Shown here one piece after another: positions 21,101 through 27,922 of a stretch of DNA of 64,000 nucleotides. The position numbers and the translations under genes are program-made. Location: NCBI RefSeq assembly GCF_002252585.1, contig NZ_NQLD01000014.1; one strand, 5' to 3'. The notes beneath the pieces are model-generated. The model saw nothing but the letters and a program-made list of their open reading frames with translations, made no database searches and was not told the DNA's origin. Positions within the stretch are counted from its first letter, which is position 1. Every line of letters begins with the position of its first letter. The stretch is from Methanocatella intestini. Its GTDB lineage: Archaea; Methanobacteriota; Methanobacteria; Methanobacteriales; Methanobacteriaceae.

Positions 21101-21178
21101 AGACTGATGGCAGGTGAATACATCATAACTTCCTACTGGAACGACTTCCAAACAGGAAACACAATAAAAATAGAATAA
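15125..21178 (+). CDS. Giant adhesin-like protein: beta-helix and Ig-like repeats, 2017 residues
   Basis: The GTG start has AAGGAGA 8 bases upstream and opens a clean signal peptide (KNRKIILILILGLFFIALSN, cleavage probably after NVNA). Residues ~200-790 are a right-handed beta-helix with repeated NGGAIYNTG motifs (~495-620), as in polymorphic membrane protein-type helices. Residues ~790-1670 hold about eight Ig-like repeats of ~85-95 residues (YxGDSxYxxS...F motifs). Residues ~1675-2017 are four terminal modules with NINGVFYxKTTDxNGIA. The last module is almost the same as in the divergent adhesin. No anchor is seen, so wall attachment may rest on the terminal modules. Adhesion is inferred from the family, the ligand unknown. 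Confidence 0.88.
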   Translation: MKNRKIILILILGLFFIALSNVNAEDNSTVTLNHANTEDIGVSESNSTININKSNQNIVKVGENVYIGSKYPSIENTITVSDTSEFNKTGNITINIHVTGKFTMGEKEFNKTSLIIYENNTIINQKTLNELNLPPYQHFTTPGNYTFDINFPYHVQDKSRLQVYVFGIYSNTIVFEKLNKIQLTNLTNKSIIIDNKIRSNNNWTNSINSIKKALDLVENEGTIYLSNLNIIHDQNENILINKSVTIIGNNVTFNGFEKESLFNITNNAKVTFVNLTITNTTSYSINTEGKVNLINCTFKNILGRAINNTGILELINNTFTTDSIYQHPKITNLKSNLNNSLIYNTGLLKIENCTFKQISLQNQIITNKNNITWDSIIYNAENANLTINNSKFTNIENRVIKNNGKLIIINSSFENKTKLHINIIINDTYQELSNNYIYQTYREKAIKTINGSIIYNSNLLTIENSSFKNITDIINNIDYIGIKPAPTDFFGTTGWFGSNGGAIYNTGTFQIKSSSFNNVKSKTGGAIYNIGFGTIENSTFNHINSTSGTGGTIYNTGQLIITTTTISNSKSSSNGGAIYSEGNLNISNTSISLSEGYHGGAIYNTGNIYLWNSLINKTKSTYNGNAIQNSGNMHLNNTIISNINGYNSIYNDESGTGIIINSIIKNNKIYSKNGYNTKVYYGSIENLGTLTINRTIFNNNSYGDNNFYYLTGAFNIYNKGIINAFYNMFINTKHLQATSPAPYIIPKDPYAFLFNEGTINMDYNYFCTNTNPYPKDSNTEIGNYLIFTFKPEYKSLKIGDTIQLKVDLKLANGKAFTDYNLLPDMNVTFTTIIDGKEVNITKPLINGTAVLEYNYTSQKGQYKVYANLGGHTEEIILDVGKETSKIDVDFNNNIIYGEDAIFKIKVSGNYTHIPTGNVTVIINDKKYSINLTNGLANLTLTNLTPGTYSIKIVYEGDSDYAKVFYYCNYTVNKHPTTLNITAPEVKIGQNGELIINLEPKGSQTQGYLYINGELKQIIYIYAGKTTIPLKNFAVGEYNLTVVLWDSKYYESSNASTIFKVSKFNTNLTINVDDVKAGEDATATITVNPSNLRGEAILCVNGINTTIFLKSEVTNITLHNLTSGSYNVTVYYPGDSKYAPSTATTTFKVLRDSCNLTVNITYNNDLTGIVNVKTNPNTCTGEVGVYINKEFYKLTLTNGTAVFNVNFTKGSNYIYVLYLGDKQFESASWNTTINITSIDFILTGENLTIKEQDNSIYHFNLTDKQGNPYTYTKVEINIDNKNYTVMTNSKGLGYLNLNLKAGEYILKATFNGITAKNKIIVKPADLNIDIKDILAGETEVITVKLPANATGTILFVIDGKTYSKTLKNGTASVEIANLALGKHTLKVIYSGDSNYTNNTKEVEFNIKNSLSSITINTIKDSIYGESITITANITSGANGNVTFTIDHDSKTVEIINGIAKVTFNKVNAGNKNVKATYNGNNIYQGSSDNKEFKIAKAPSNINIITSEIIEGQNIRIYAVVNDDATGNVTFRILGLYSPRNKTISNGNASWLISPLTSGSYTINAYYKGDNNYLSSNTTKILVINQTRSILKVNVEIGENEIIFSATLKTEDGTPITGNVTLELNKEFYKIVITDGVGSRSFDKLPEGKYTYSATYKGTDKISRATDNGTFEIKSVEYNVILNAPDVKMTYHDGTRFIATLTDKQENPIRDAPIEITINGKTYTKTTDEKGVVSLGLSLDSGIYTVTVNFKGLLNYTPITKQAKVTIEPTVKGLDVVKMFRNNTQYYAIFTDSQGNPLKNKDIQFNINGVFYTKTTNDKGIAMMSINLNPGKYVITAINLVTGEQSGNNITVKSLIVQNDLTKYYLNASRFQTTIYNKDGSLAANKEVTFNINGVFYHKKTDENGIASLGISLRPGEYIITTMVDGLSIGNKVNVLPTLITKNLNMKYLDGSSFTAQTLDDQGKPLANQNVSFNVNGVFYHKLTDNNGIAKLGIRLMAGEYIITSYWNDFQTGNTIKIE

Positions 21179-21216
21179 GAGAATTAACTAATTCTCTTTT
21201 ACATTTTTTAAAATTC
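21177..21216 (+). terminator. Terminator of the plus-strand adhesin
   Basis: The stem AAGAGAATT/AATTCTCTT (21177-21185, 21190-21198) with an AACT loop overlaps the stop codon and is followed by TTACATTTTTT. The stem is identical to that ending the opposite adhesin. Confidence 0.65.
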
Positions 21217-21413
21217 ATTATTATTTTTTCTTCATAACATGCACAAACATGTTATTTTACTTTTTACTATAAAATTTTCAATAAAAATACAATTTAAAAA
21301 AAGACTAAAAAAACTTTCCATAACTGCCTTTTTTAAACAATCTTTTTATATTAATAACAAGAAATATTAATTGTATAACTTATTTTTTATGATTATAAAT
21401 TATCGGTGATGTA

Positions 21414-22997
21414 ATGAAACATTGGATTGAAAATATAGCTGAGGAATTAAGTAAAAGAGATACTGATAAACATGTAATTGCAAGTGGGACCTCAATATCA
21501 GGTTCTATTCATATTGGAAACTCCTGCGATGTATTTATAGCTAATGCAATCGGAAAAAAATTAAGAGAATTAGGAAAAGAAGCTCAAACTATTTGGATTG
21601 CTGATGATCATGACCCCCTTAGAAAAGTTCCATACCCATTACCTGAAAATTATGACAAATATCTTGGAATGCCTTACTCAACAATTCCATGTCCTGACGG
21701 ATGTTGTGACAACTTTGTAGAACACTTTGAAAAACCATTTTTAGGAGTTATGGATTCATACGGCATTGAAATAGAACATAAATCAGGATTTGAAATGTAT
21801 AAAAGCGGAATCTACAATGACTACATAAGAACCGCTCTTGAAAATGTAGACAGAATCAAAGAAATCTTCAATCAATACAGAAGAGAACCTCTAGCAGATG
21901 ACTGGTTACCATACAATCCAATCTGTGAAGAATGTGGAAGGGTAAATACCACCTATGCATATGATTTTGATGGAGATATCATTAAATACAGATGTGACTG
22001 CGGTCATGAAGGTGAAATGGATATCAAATCCGGAAACGGAAAACTTACATGGAGAGTGGAATGGGCCGCAAGGTGGAAAATATTTAATGTTACCTGCGAA
22101 CCATTCGGGAAAGACCATGCAGCCAGTGGAGGTTCCTATGATGTAAGTAGCATTATTTCAAAAGAAATATTTGACTATGAAGCACCATACCCAGTTCCTT
22201 ACGAATGGATTACTTTAGATGGAGAAGCTATGAGTAAATCTCATGGAGTATTTTTCACACCGGAACAATGGTTAGCTATCGGACCTGCTGAAAGTCTCAA
22301 TTATTACTTATTCAGAAGCAAACCTATGAAAGCTAAAGATTTTTCACCTAAAATGTCATTTTTAGACTTCATGGATCAGTTTGATAAAGTAGAAAAAGTA
22401 TTTTACGATGAAGAAGAAGCACCATCTGAAAAAGAAGGTAAAAAATTCAAAAAAATCTATGAAATAGCTCAAATAAATGAAGGCAGTCCTTTACCATTCA
22501 GACCACATTACAGATTCTTAGTTAATGCTTACCAAATAGCTGGAAATAACTTGGAAAAAATATTTACAATTCTTAAAAACAATTCCCAGTTAACAAAAAG
22601 CTTTAAGGATAAAGAATTCGGAGATTTAAATGAAACTGAATTAAAACAATTCCAGGAACGTGTTGACAATGTAGTTAACTGGTTAGACAACTATGCTCCT
22701 AAATTTGTAAAATTCCAAGTTCAAGAGAAAAGTGTTCCAAAATTACCATTAACTGATGAACAAACACAATTCTTAAGTGATTTAGCTGATTTAATGGAAT
22801 CAAAAGAATTTAACAAAGCAGAAGATTTACATGATGCAATGTATGAAATTCTTGAAGGCCAAGGATTAAAACCTCAAAAAGGATTCCAGGCTATTTATAA
22901 AATGATTTTAGGTCAAAAACAAGGTCCAAGAGCAGCATCATTCTTACTATCTCTTGATAAAGATTTTGTTGTTAAAAGATTAAGGCAAGAAGCTTAA
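21414..22997 (+). CDS. lysS: Class I lysyl-tRNA synthetase
   Basis: It charges tRNA-Lys with a class I Rossmann catalytic core, as in many archaea. The 527-residue protein shows the HIGH-type motif SGSIHIGNSCDVF (~29-41) and the KMSKS-type motif EAMSKSHG (~274-281), with Cys pairs in the insert (CEECG, CDCGHEG, ~172-202) likely to bind zinc. The C-terminal helical region fits the class I alpha-helix cage anticodon domain. GGTGATGTA precedes the ATG. Its end overlaps the convergent deaminase gene by 4 bases. Confidence 0.95.
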   Translation: MKHWIENIAEELSKRDTDKHVIASGTSISGSIHIGNSCDVFIANAIGKKLRELGKEAQTIWIADDHDPLRKVPYPLPENYDKYLGMPYSTIPCPDGCCDNFVEHFEKPFLGVMDSYGIEIEHKSGFEMYKSGIYNDYIRTALENVDRIKEIFNQYRREPLADDWLPYNPICEECGRVNTTYAYDFDGDIIKYRCDCGHEGEMDIKSGNGKLTWRVEWAARWKIFNVTCEPFGKDHAASGGSYDVSSIISKEIFDYEAPYPVPYEWITLDGEAMSKSHGVFFTPEQWLAIGPAESLNYYLFRSKPMKAKDFSPKMSFLDFMDQFDKVEKVFYDEEEAPSEKEGKKFKKIYEIAQINEGSPLPFRPHYRFLVNAYQIAGNNLEKIFTILKNNSQLTKSFKDKEFGDLNETELKQFQERVDNVVNWLDNYAPKFVKFQVQEKSVPKLPLTDEQTQFLSDLADLMESKEFNKAEDLHDAMYEILEGQGLKPQKGFQAIYKMILGQKQGPRAASFLLSLDKDFVVKRLRQEA

Positions 22998-23470
22998 AAA
23001 TCACAAACATTAGTAGAATTCCCTACTTTGGATAATTCATTTTTCCAAGATTCAGGGTTTTCTTCTACATATTTTTCAAACAATTTTTTACATTCTAAAT
23101 TATTTAAAACCGTTATTTCTACACCATTTTTCTCAAGCAAACATTCTGCACCCATTAATGTTGTATTTTCACCAATTACAACTTTCGGAATATCATATAA
23201 CAATATAGCTCCAGAACACATCGGGCAGGGAGAAAGAGTTGTGTATAATATGGATTGAAGATAATCCTCATGATTTAAACGGCCGGCATTTTCAATAGCG
23301 TCCATTTCTGCATGTAAAATTACAGAATCGTTTTGAATTAGCCTGTTATGGCCGCGAGAAATAATTTTTCCATCTTTAACTAAAACAGCTCCGATTGGAA
23401 TGCCTCCTTCAGCTAAAGATTTTTCAGCTTCCTTTAAAGCTTCATTTATAAAATAAGTATCATTATGCAT
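22994..23470 (-). CDS. Cytosine deaminase-like CDA-fold enzyme (yeast Fcy1 type)
   Basis: I favour the ATG at 23470 (MHNDTYFINEALKEAEKS); the longer frame from 23506 adds 12 residues rich in Ser and overlaps the upstream gene. No strong ribosome site supports either. Zinc and catalytic motifs are HAEMDA (His and Glu) and SPCPMCSGA (two Cys). The C-terminal half, with IPKVVIGENT, then ECKKLFEKYVEENPESW, closely parallels yeast cytosine deaminase Fcy1 (IPRCVVGENV, then KKxMxQFIDERPQDW). Cytosine to uracil deamination is therefore a better guess than tRNA adenosine or guanine deamination. Confidence 0.75.
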   Translation of the reverse strand: MHNDTYFINEALKEAEKSLAEGGIPIGAVLVKDGKIISRGHNRLIQNDSVILHAEMDAIENAGRLNHEDYLQSILYTTLSPCPMCSGAILLYDIPKVVIGENTTLMGAECLLEKNGVEITVLNNLECKKLFEKYVEENPESWKNELSKVGNSTNVCDF

Positions 23471-23492
23471 AATAAAAAAATGGGATGATGAT

Positions 23493-24266
23493 TTAATCAT
23501 CATCAATTGAGACTTTTTTATTGGAAAGTCTGTCTAAAAATCCTCTATTAGCTTGTTTTTCTAAAGTTTTTTTAAGTTTGGAAACTTGTCCTTTTAAATC
23601 ATCAATAGTTTTTTGTGAATCGTTATGTAATTTATCGTAACTACTTTGCTTACCTTTAAGTTCTGCAGTAAGTGACTTAATTTCTTCATTAAGCTTATTC
23701 ATTTCGCCTTTAACTTTAGCATCAACTTCTTCCTTATAATTTCCCATTTCAATAACTTGTTTTCTTAAATCATCAATTTCAGATTTAAGATCAGGGACTA
23801 ACTCTTTAAGTTTATCTAATTCAGAAGTTTTTTCAGTTAATTGGGAATGTAAATCCTGATTTTCAGCTTTTATTTTATCAACTTTATCTGCATCAACATC
23901 ATCCAATTTAGCTTTGAAATCAGCTACTTTAGCTTCTGCATCTTTTTTAATATCATCAATTTCAGATTCAAGCTTTTCAGCCCTTACTTTATTAATTGCA
24001 TCTTCAGCACCAATTTTTGTTAATTTTTCGCTTAAATCTGCATTAATATCTAATTGATCATAATATTTCCTAGTAGTTTTTTCTAATGCTTCAGTTAATT
24101 CATTTTTAATTTTCTTTAACTCTGCATTTTCTTTTTTAAGATTAGGAATAATTTCATTAGTTAAATAATTAAGTTCACTAGACTGATTATCTAATTTTTG
24201 ATCTTTTTCTTTTAATTGGCTTTCAAATTCAGTTACGTTTTCTTCAGACACTATATCACCATACAA
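23493..24266 (-). CDS. Coiled-coil protein, function unknown
   Basis: The 257-residue protein is almost wholly heptad-rich from residue ~10 to ~245 (for example LKKENAELKKIKNELTEALE), highly charged, and without signal or membrane segment. It ends in a basic then acidic tail (NRGFLDRLSNKKVSIDDD). It may form a long dimeric rod. The start ATG is ATGTATGGTGATAT; an inner start at VSEEN is possible (GTG with GGTGAT upstream), giving a slightly shorter protein. It is divergent from polD large subunit and may be cotranscribed with the deaminase gene. I do not recognise a family. Confidence 0.6.
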   Translation of the reverse strand: MYGDIVSEENVTEFESQLKEKDQKLDNQSSELNYLTNEIIPNLKKENAELKKIKNELTEALEKTTRKYYDQLDINADLSEKLTKIGAEDAINKVRAEKLESEIDDIKKDAEAKVADFKAKLDDVDADKVDKIKAENQDLHSQLTEKTSELDKLKELVPDLKSEIDDLRKQVIEMGNYKEEVDAKVKGEMNKLNEEIKSLTAELKGKQSSYDKLHNDSQKTIDDLKGQVSKLKKTLEKQANRGFLDRLSNKKVSIDDD

Positions 24267-24446
24267 GCAATAATAATCTTTTCTAAATTTATGTTCAACA
24301 ACAAGTATACAAAAATAAATATATTACTATTAAATTATTTAAATCTTTATCAACTACAGATGAAAATTTTTGTGCCTCCCCAATGATTAAATAAGTAGCA
24401 AAACATACATTATACTAACAGATTTTAAAAACTCATGGAGATAAAC

Positions 24447-27400
24447 ATGGACTATTTTGATAGATTAGAAGCAGATACTAAAGTATTATATAAAATAGCT
24501 AATGATGCAAGGTCTAAAGGACTTGATGTTGAAACAAAAAGTGAAGTTCCTTTAGCAAAGGATTTAGCTGAAAGAGTTGAAGGGCTTGTTGGTCCTGAAG
24601 GTGTTGCTAAACGTATTAAAGAATTAGAACAGGATATTACCAGAGAAGAAGTAGCTTTTGAAATAGCTGCAGAAATAGCATCTGGAAAATTTGAGCTTAC
24701 AAAAGAAAAGGCAAATTATAATGAAGAGCAAAAGTGCGACCAGGCTCTTAGGACTGCACTAGCTATTCTTACAGAAGGAGTCGTAGCTGCTCCATTGGAA
24801 GGTATTTCCCAGGTAAAAATTAAACAGAATTTCGATTCTACAAAATATATTGCAGTTTATTTTGCAGGACCTATCAGAAGTGCAGGAGGAACTGCAGCAG
24901 CATTAGCTGTTTTGCTTGGAGATAAAATTAAAGAAGCTATAGGTATTGATGATTTTAAACCTGTTGATGATGAAATTGAACGTTATGTAGAAGAAGTAGA
25001 ACTTTATGAATCAGAAGTTACCAACCTGCAATACTCACCAACACCGGAAGAGGTAAGATTTGCAGCTAACCATATCCCAGTAGAAGTTACTGGAGAACAA
25101 ACTGATCAGGTTGAAGTATCTCACAGAGATTTAGAACGTGTTGAAACCAATAATATTAGGGGAGGAGCTCTTTTAGCTATGGTTGAAGGAGTTATTCAGA
25201 AATCCAAAAAGATTTTAAAAATCTCTAAAAAACTTAAACTGGATAGCTGGGGTTGGCTTTCCGAATATTCAAAACCAAAAAATGATGACAAAAAATCTGA
25301 TGATGACAACACAGATTTAGTAACTGAACCAAAATATATTCAGGATATTATTGGCGGAAGGCCTGTTTTAGGTTATCCTTCTGAAAAAGGAGGTTTCCGT
25401 TTAAGGTATGGCCGTTCCAGAAACACAGGACTTGCAACTATGGGGGTCCATCCTGCAACAATGGCATTGCTTGATTTTTTAGCTGTTGGAACACAGCTTA
25501 AAATTGAATATCCTGGAAAAGGTAACTGTGTTGTTCCGGTAGACTCCATTGAAGGACCTATTGTAAAACTTAAAAACGGAGATGTTGTAAAAATAGATAA
25601 AATCAAACAGGCAAAAGAACTTAAAAATCAGGTTGCAGAAATCCTGTTTTTAGGAGATATGCTTGTTGCATTTGGAGAATTTTTAAGAAACAACCAACCA
25701 TTAATGCCTTCAGGATGGTGTGAAGAATGGTGGATTGGTCTGCTTCAAAAAAGCGACAAATTTGATAGCACGGATGAAACTTTAGATTTACATCATCTGG
25801 AATATGATTATATTCCTGCTGCTGAAGCTTTTAAGTTATCTGAAGAATATAATATACCTCTACATCCAAAATACACCTACTGCTATAATGATGTAACAAT
25901 AAATGATTTAAACTCATTGATTGATGTGATTCTTGAAAATAAATCCAAATATTCACAAGAAAACGGACTTACTATTGATTTGGATTACAGAAAAAGAGTA
26001 CTGGAAATTATAGGTGTTCCCCACACTGTAAAAGATGGAAAAATAACAATAGACAAAGACCACAGCTATGCTTTAATAAATACATTAATAAATCATGTTC
26101 CTGTTAAAGAACATACTATAGAAGCTTTAAATGAAGTTTCACCAGTTGAAATTAAAAATAAAGCTCCTGCATATATTGGTACCCGTGTAGGAAGACCTGA
26201 AAAATCCAAAGAAAGATTAATGAGGCCTGCACCACACGGATTATTCCCAATTGGCAATTATGGTGGAAGCAGAAGATTAGTAGCTACTGCAGCTAAAAAA
26301 GGTAATATCAAAGTAGATTTAGCTAGAAGAAAATGTACTCAATGTAAAATTAGTTCATTCCAGTCTATCTGCCCTCACTGTGGAGCTCCAACAGAAATCA
26401 GCCCACATAGTGTAAAAAACATAAACCTTTCAGCTATGCTTAAAAAAGCATCTGACAATGTAAAAGTAAGAAAAGTTGATGAAATGAAAGGTGTTGTAGG
26501 TATGATTTCTGAATCCAAGTTACCTGAACCTCTTGAAAAAGGAATACTTAGATCCAAAAACGAAGTATTTACATTTAAAGATGGAACCATCCGTCATGAT
26601 TCAACAGACTTGCCTTTAACTCATTTTATACCAAAAGAAATTGGAGTTACTGTTGAAAAACTTCTGGAAATGGGTTATGCTAAAGACTGCTATGGAAATC
26701 CAATTGAAAATGATGAGCAGATTATAGAGCTTAGAGTGCAGGATATTGTTATTTCCAATAACTGTGCAGACTATCTTGTCCGTACCGCCAATTTCATTGA
26801 TGATGAACTTGAAAGATATTATGGAATGGAAAAATTCTATAATGTTAAGGAAAAATCTGACTTGATTGGACATTTAGTGGCAGGTCTTGCTCCCCACACT
26901 TCTGCAGGAGTATTAGGCAGGATTGTTGGATTTACAAAAGCATTATGCTGTTATGCACATCCTTATTTCCACTCTGCAAAACGTAGAAATTGTGATAGTG
27001 ATGAAGATGCAGTAATGCTGCTTCTAGATGCATTAATCAACTTCTCAAAATCATACCTTCCAAATACAAGAGGAGGAAGTATGGATGCTCCGTTAGTTCT
27101 ATCTTCAAGAATTGATCCTGAAGAAATAGATGACGAATCCCACAATCTGGATATTTTTGAAAGATTCCCTGTTGAGTTTTATGAAAAAACTTATGAACCA
27201 TTAAAACCTGCTGAAGTTTTAGAATACATTGACAATGTGGAAATGCATTTAGGAACCCCGCAGCAATACGAAGGATTGATGTTTTCCCACCATACATCAA
27301 GTATCCATGCTGGACCTACAGTATGTCTTTATAAAAGACTTCCTTCAATGAGGGAAAAAGTAGAAGCTCAAATTGCACTAGCTGAAAATATCCGAGCGGT

Positions 27401-27740
27401 AGATCAAAGGGGAGTTGTGGAAAAAGTTTTATCTTCCCACTTTTTACCGGATATTATGGGAAATTCAAGGGCATTTTCCAAACAAAAAGTAAGATGTACA
27501 AAATGCGGTTCAAAATACAGAAGAATGCCACTTACCGGAAAATGCAAATGTGGTGGAAATTTAATACTTTCAGTTTCTAAAGGTTCAGTAACTAAATATC
27601 TTGAGATATCGCAGGATTTGGTAAATAGATACCCCGTGTCTCATTATTTAAGACAGCGTTTAGAAATTCAAGAGTTTGGAATTCATTCGCTTTTTGAAAG
27701 TGATAAATCCAAACAAAGTTCTTTAGATGTTTTCTTCTAA
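24447..27740 (+). CDS. polC: DNA polymerase D large subunit (DP2)
   Basis: DP2 is the catalytic subunit of the archaeal replicative polymerase PolD. I choose the ATG at 24447 because GGAGAT (24437-24442) sits at the right distance; the frame opens 12 bases earlier. About 1097 residues, the normal length, with no intein. Visible motifs are the catalytic acidic cluster CDSDEDA (~850-856), a central zinc motif CTQC...CPHC (~635-655) and a C-terminal CTKC...CKCGG motif (~1020-1040). The small subunit is not in the window. The gene stands alone, with a 180-base divergent promoter region. Confidence 0.96.
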   Translation: MDYFDRLEADTKVLYKIANDARSKGLDVETKSEVPLAKDLAERVEGLVGPEGVAKRIKELEQDITREEVAFEIAAEIASGKFELTKEKANYNEEQKCDQALRTALAILTEGVVAAPLEGISQVKIKQNFDSTKYIAVYFAGPIRSAGGTAAALAVLLGDKIKEAIGIDDFKPVDDEIERYVEEVELYESEVTNLQYSPTPEEVRFAANHIPVEVTGEQTDQVEVSHRDLERVETNNIRGGALLAMVEGVIQKSKKILKISKKLKLDSWGWLSEYSKPKNDDKKSDDDNTDLVTEPKYIQDIIGGRPVLGYPSEKGGFRLRYGRSRNTGLATMGVHPATMALLDFLAVGTQLKIEYPGKGNCVVPVDSIEGPIVKLKNGDVVKIDKIKQAKELKNQVAEILFLGDMLVAFGEFLRNNQPLMPSGWCEEWWIGLLQKSDKFDSTDETLDLHHLEYDYIPAAEAFKLSEEYNIPLHPKYTYCYNDVTINDLNSLIDVILENKSKYSQENGLTIDLDYRKRVLEIIGVPHTVKDGKITIDKDHSYALINTLINHVPVKEHTIEALNEVSPVEIKNKAPAYIGTRVGRPEKSKERLMRPAPHGLFPIGNYGGSRRLVATAAKKGNIKVDLARRKCTQCKISSFQSICPHCGAPTEISPHSVKNINLSAMLKKASDNVKVRKVDEMKGVVGMISESKLPEPLEKGILRSKNEVFTFKDGTIRHDSTDLPLTHFIPKEIGVTVEKLLEMGYAKDCYGNPIENDEQIIELRVQDIVISNNCADYLVRTANFIDDELERYYGMEKFYNVKEKSDLIGHLVAGLAPHTSAGVLGRIVGFTKALCCYAHPYFHSAKRRNCDSDEDAVMLLLDALINFSKSYLPNTRGGSMDAPLVLSSRIDPEEIDDESHNLDIFERFPVEFYEKTYEPLKPAEVLEYIDNVEMHLGTPQQYEGLMFSHHTSSIHAGPTVCLYKRLPSMREKVEAQIALAENIRAVDQRGVVEKVLSSHFLPDIMGNSRAFSKQKVRCTKCGSKYRRMPLTGKCKCGGNLILSVSKGSVTKYLEISQDLVNRYPVSHYLRQRLEIQEFGIHSLFESDKSKQSSLDVFF

Positions 27741-27823
27741 AGAACATCAATACTTTTTAATTGCTCTTGCAGTTTAATATAATATTTAAAAATTCATAAA
27801 TAATTTTAACTGAAGCATATATC

Positions 27824-27841
27824 GTTCGTATCAAAACGAAC
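27824..27841. promoter_or_regulatory. GC-containing palindrome upstream of nrdD
   Basis: GTTCGT (27824-27829) and ACGAAC (27836-27841) are perfect complements around ATCAAA, immediately before a TATA-like ATAATATATA (27843-27852). In such AT-rich surroundings this is a good operator candidate for nrdD. Confidence 0.5.
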
Positions 27842-27879
27842 ATAATATATACAAGTAACAATATACAATTAATACAACT

Positions 27880-27893
27880 GAGAGAAAACTCTC
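27880..27893 (+). promoter_or_regulatory. Short hairpin in the nrdD leader
   Basis: GAGAG and CTCTC enclose AAAA about 30 bases before the nrdD start. It should form in the 5' untranslated RNA. Role unknown. Confidence 0.35.
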
Positions 27894-27922
27894 TCGTCAA
27901 AATTTATAGGATGGTGACATAT

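Noticed and set aside
22994..23506. tRNA adenosine deaminase (TadA) as the call for the deaminase
   Set aside because: Zinc motifs are shared, but the C-terminal half tracks yeast cytosine deaminase.
24447..27740. Intein in the PolD large subunit
   Set aside because: Length is normal for the family and no splicing-block motifs interrupt the conserved regions.
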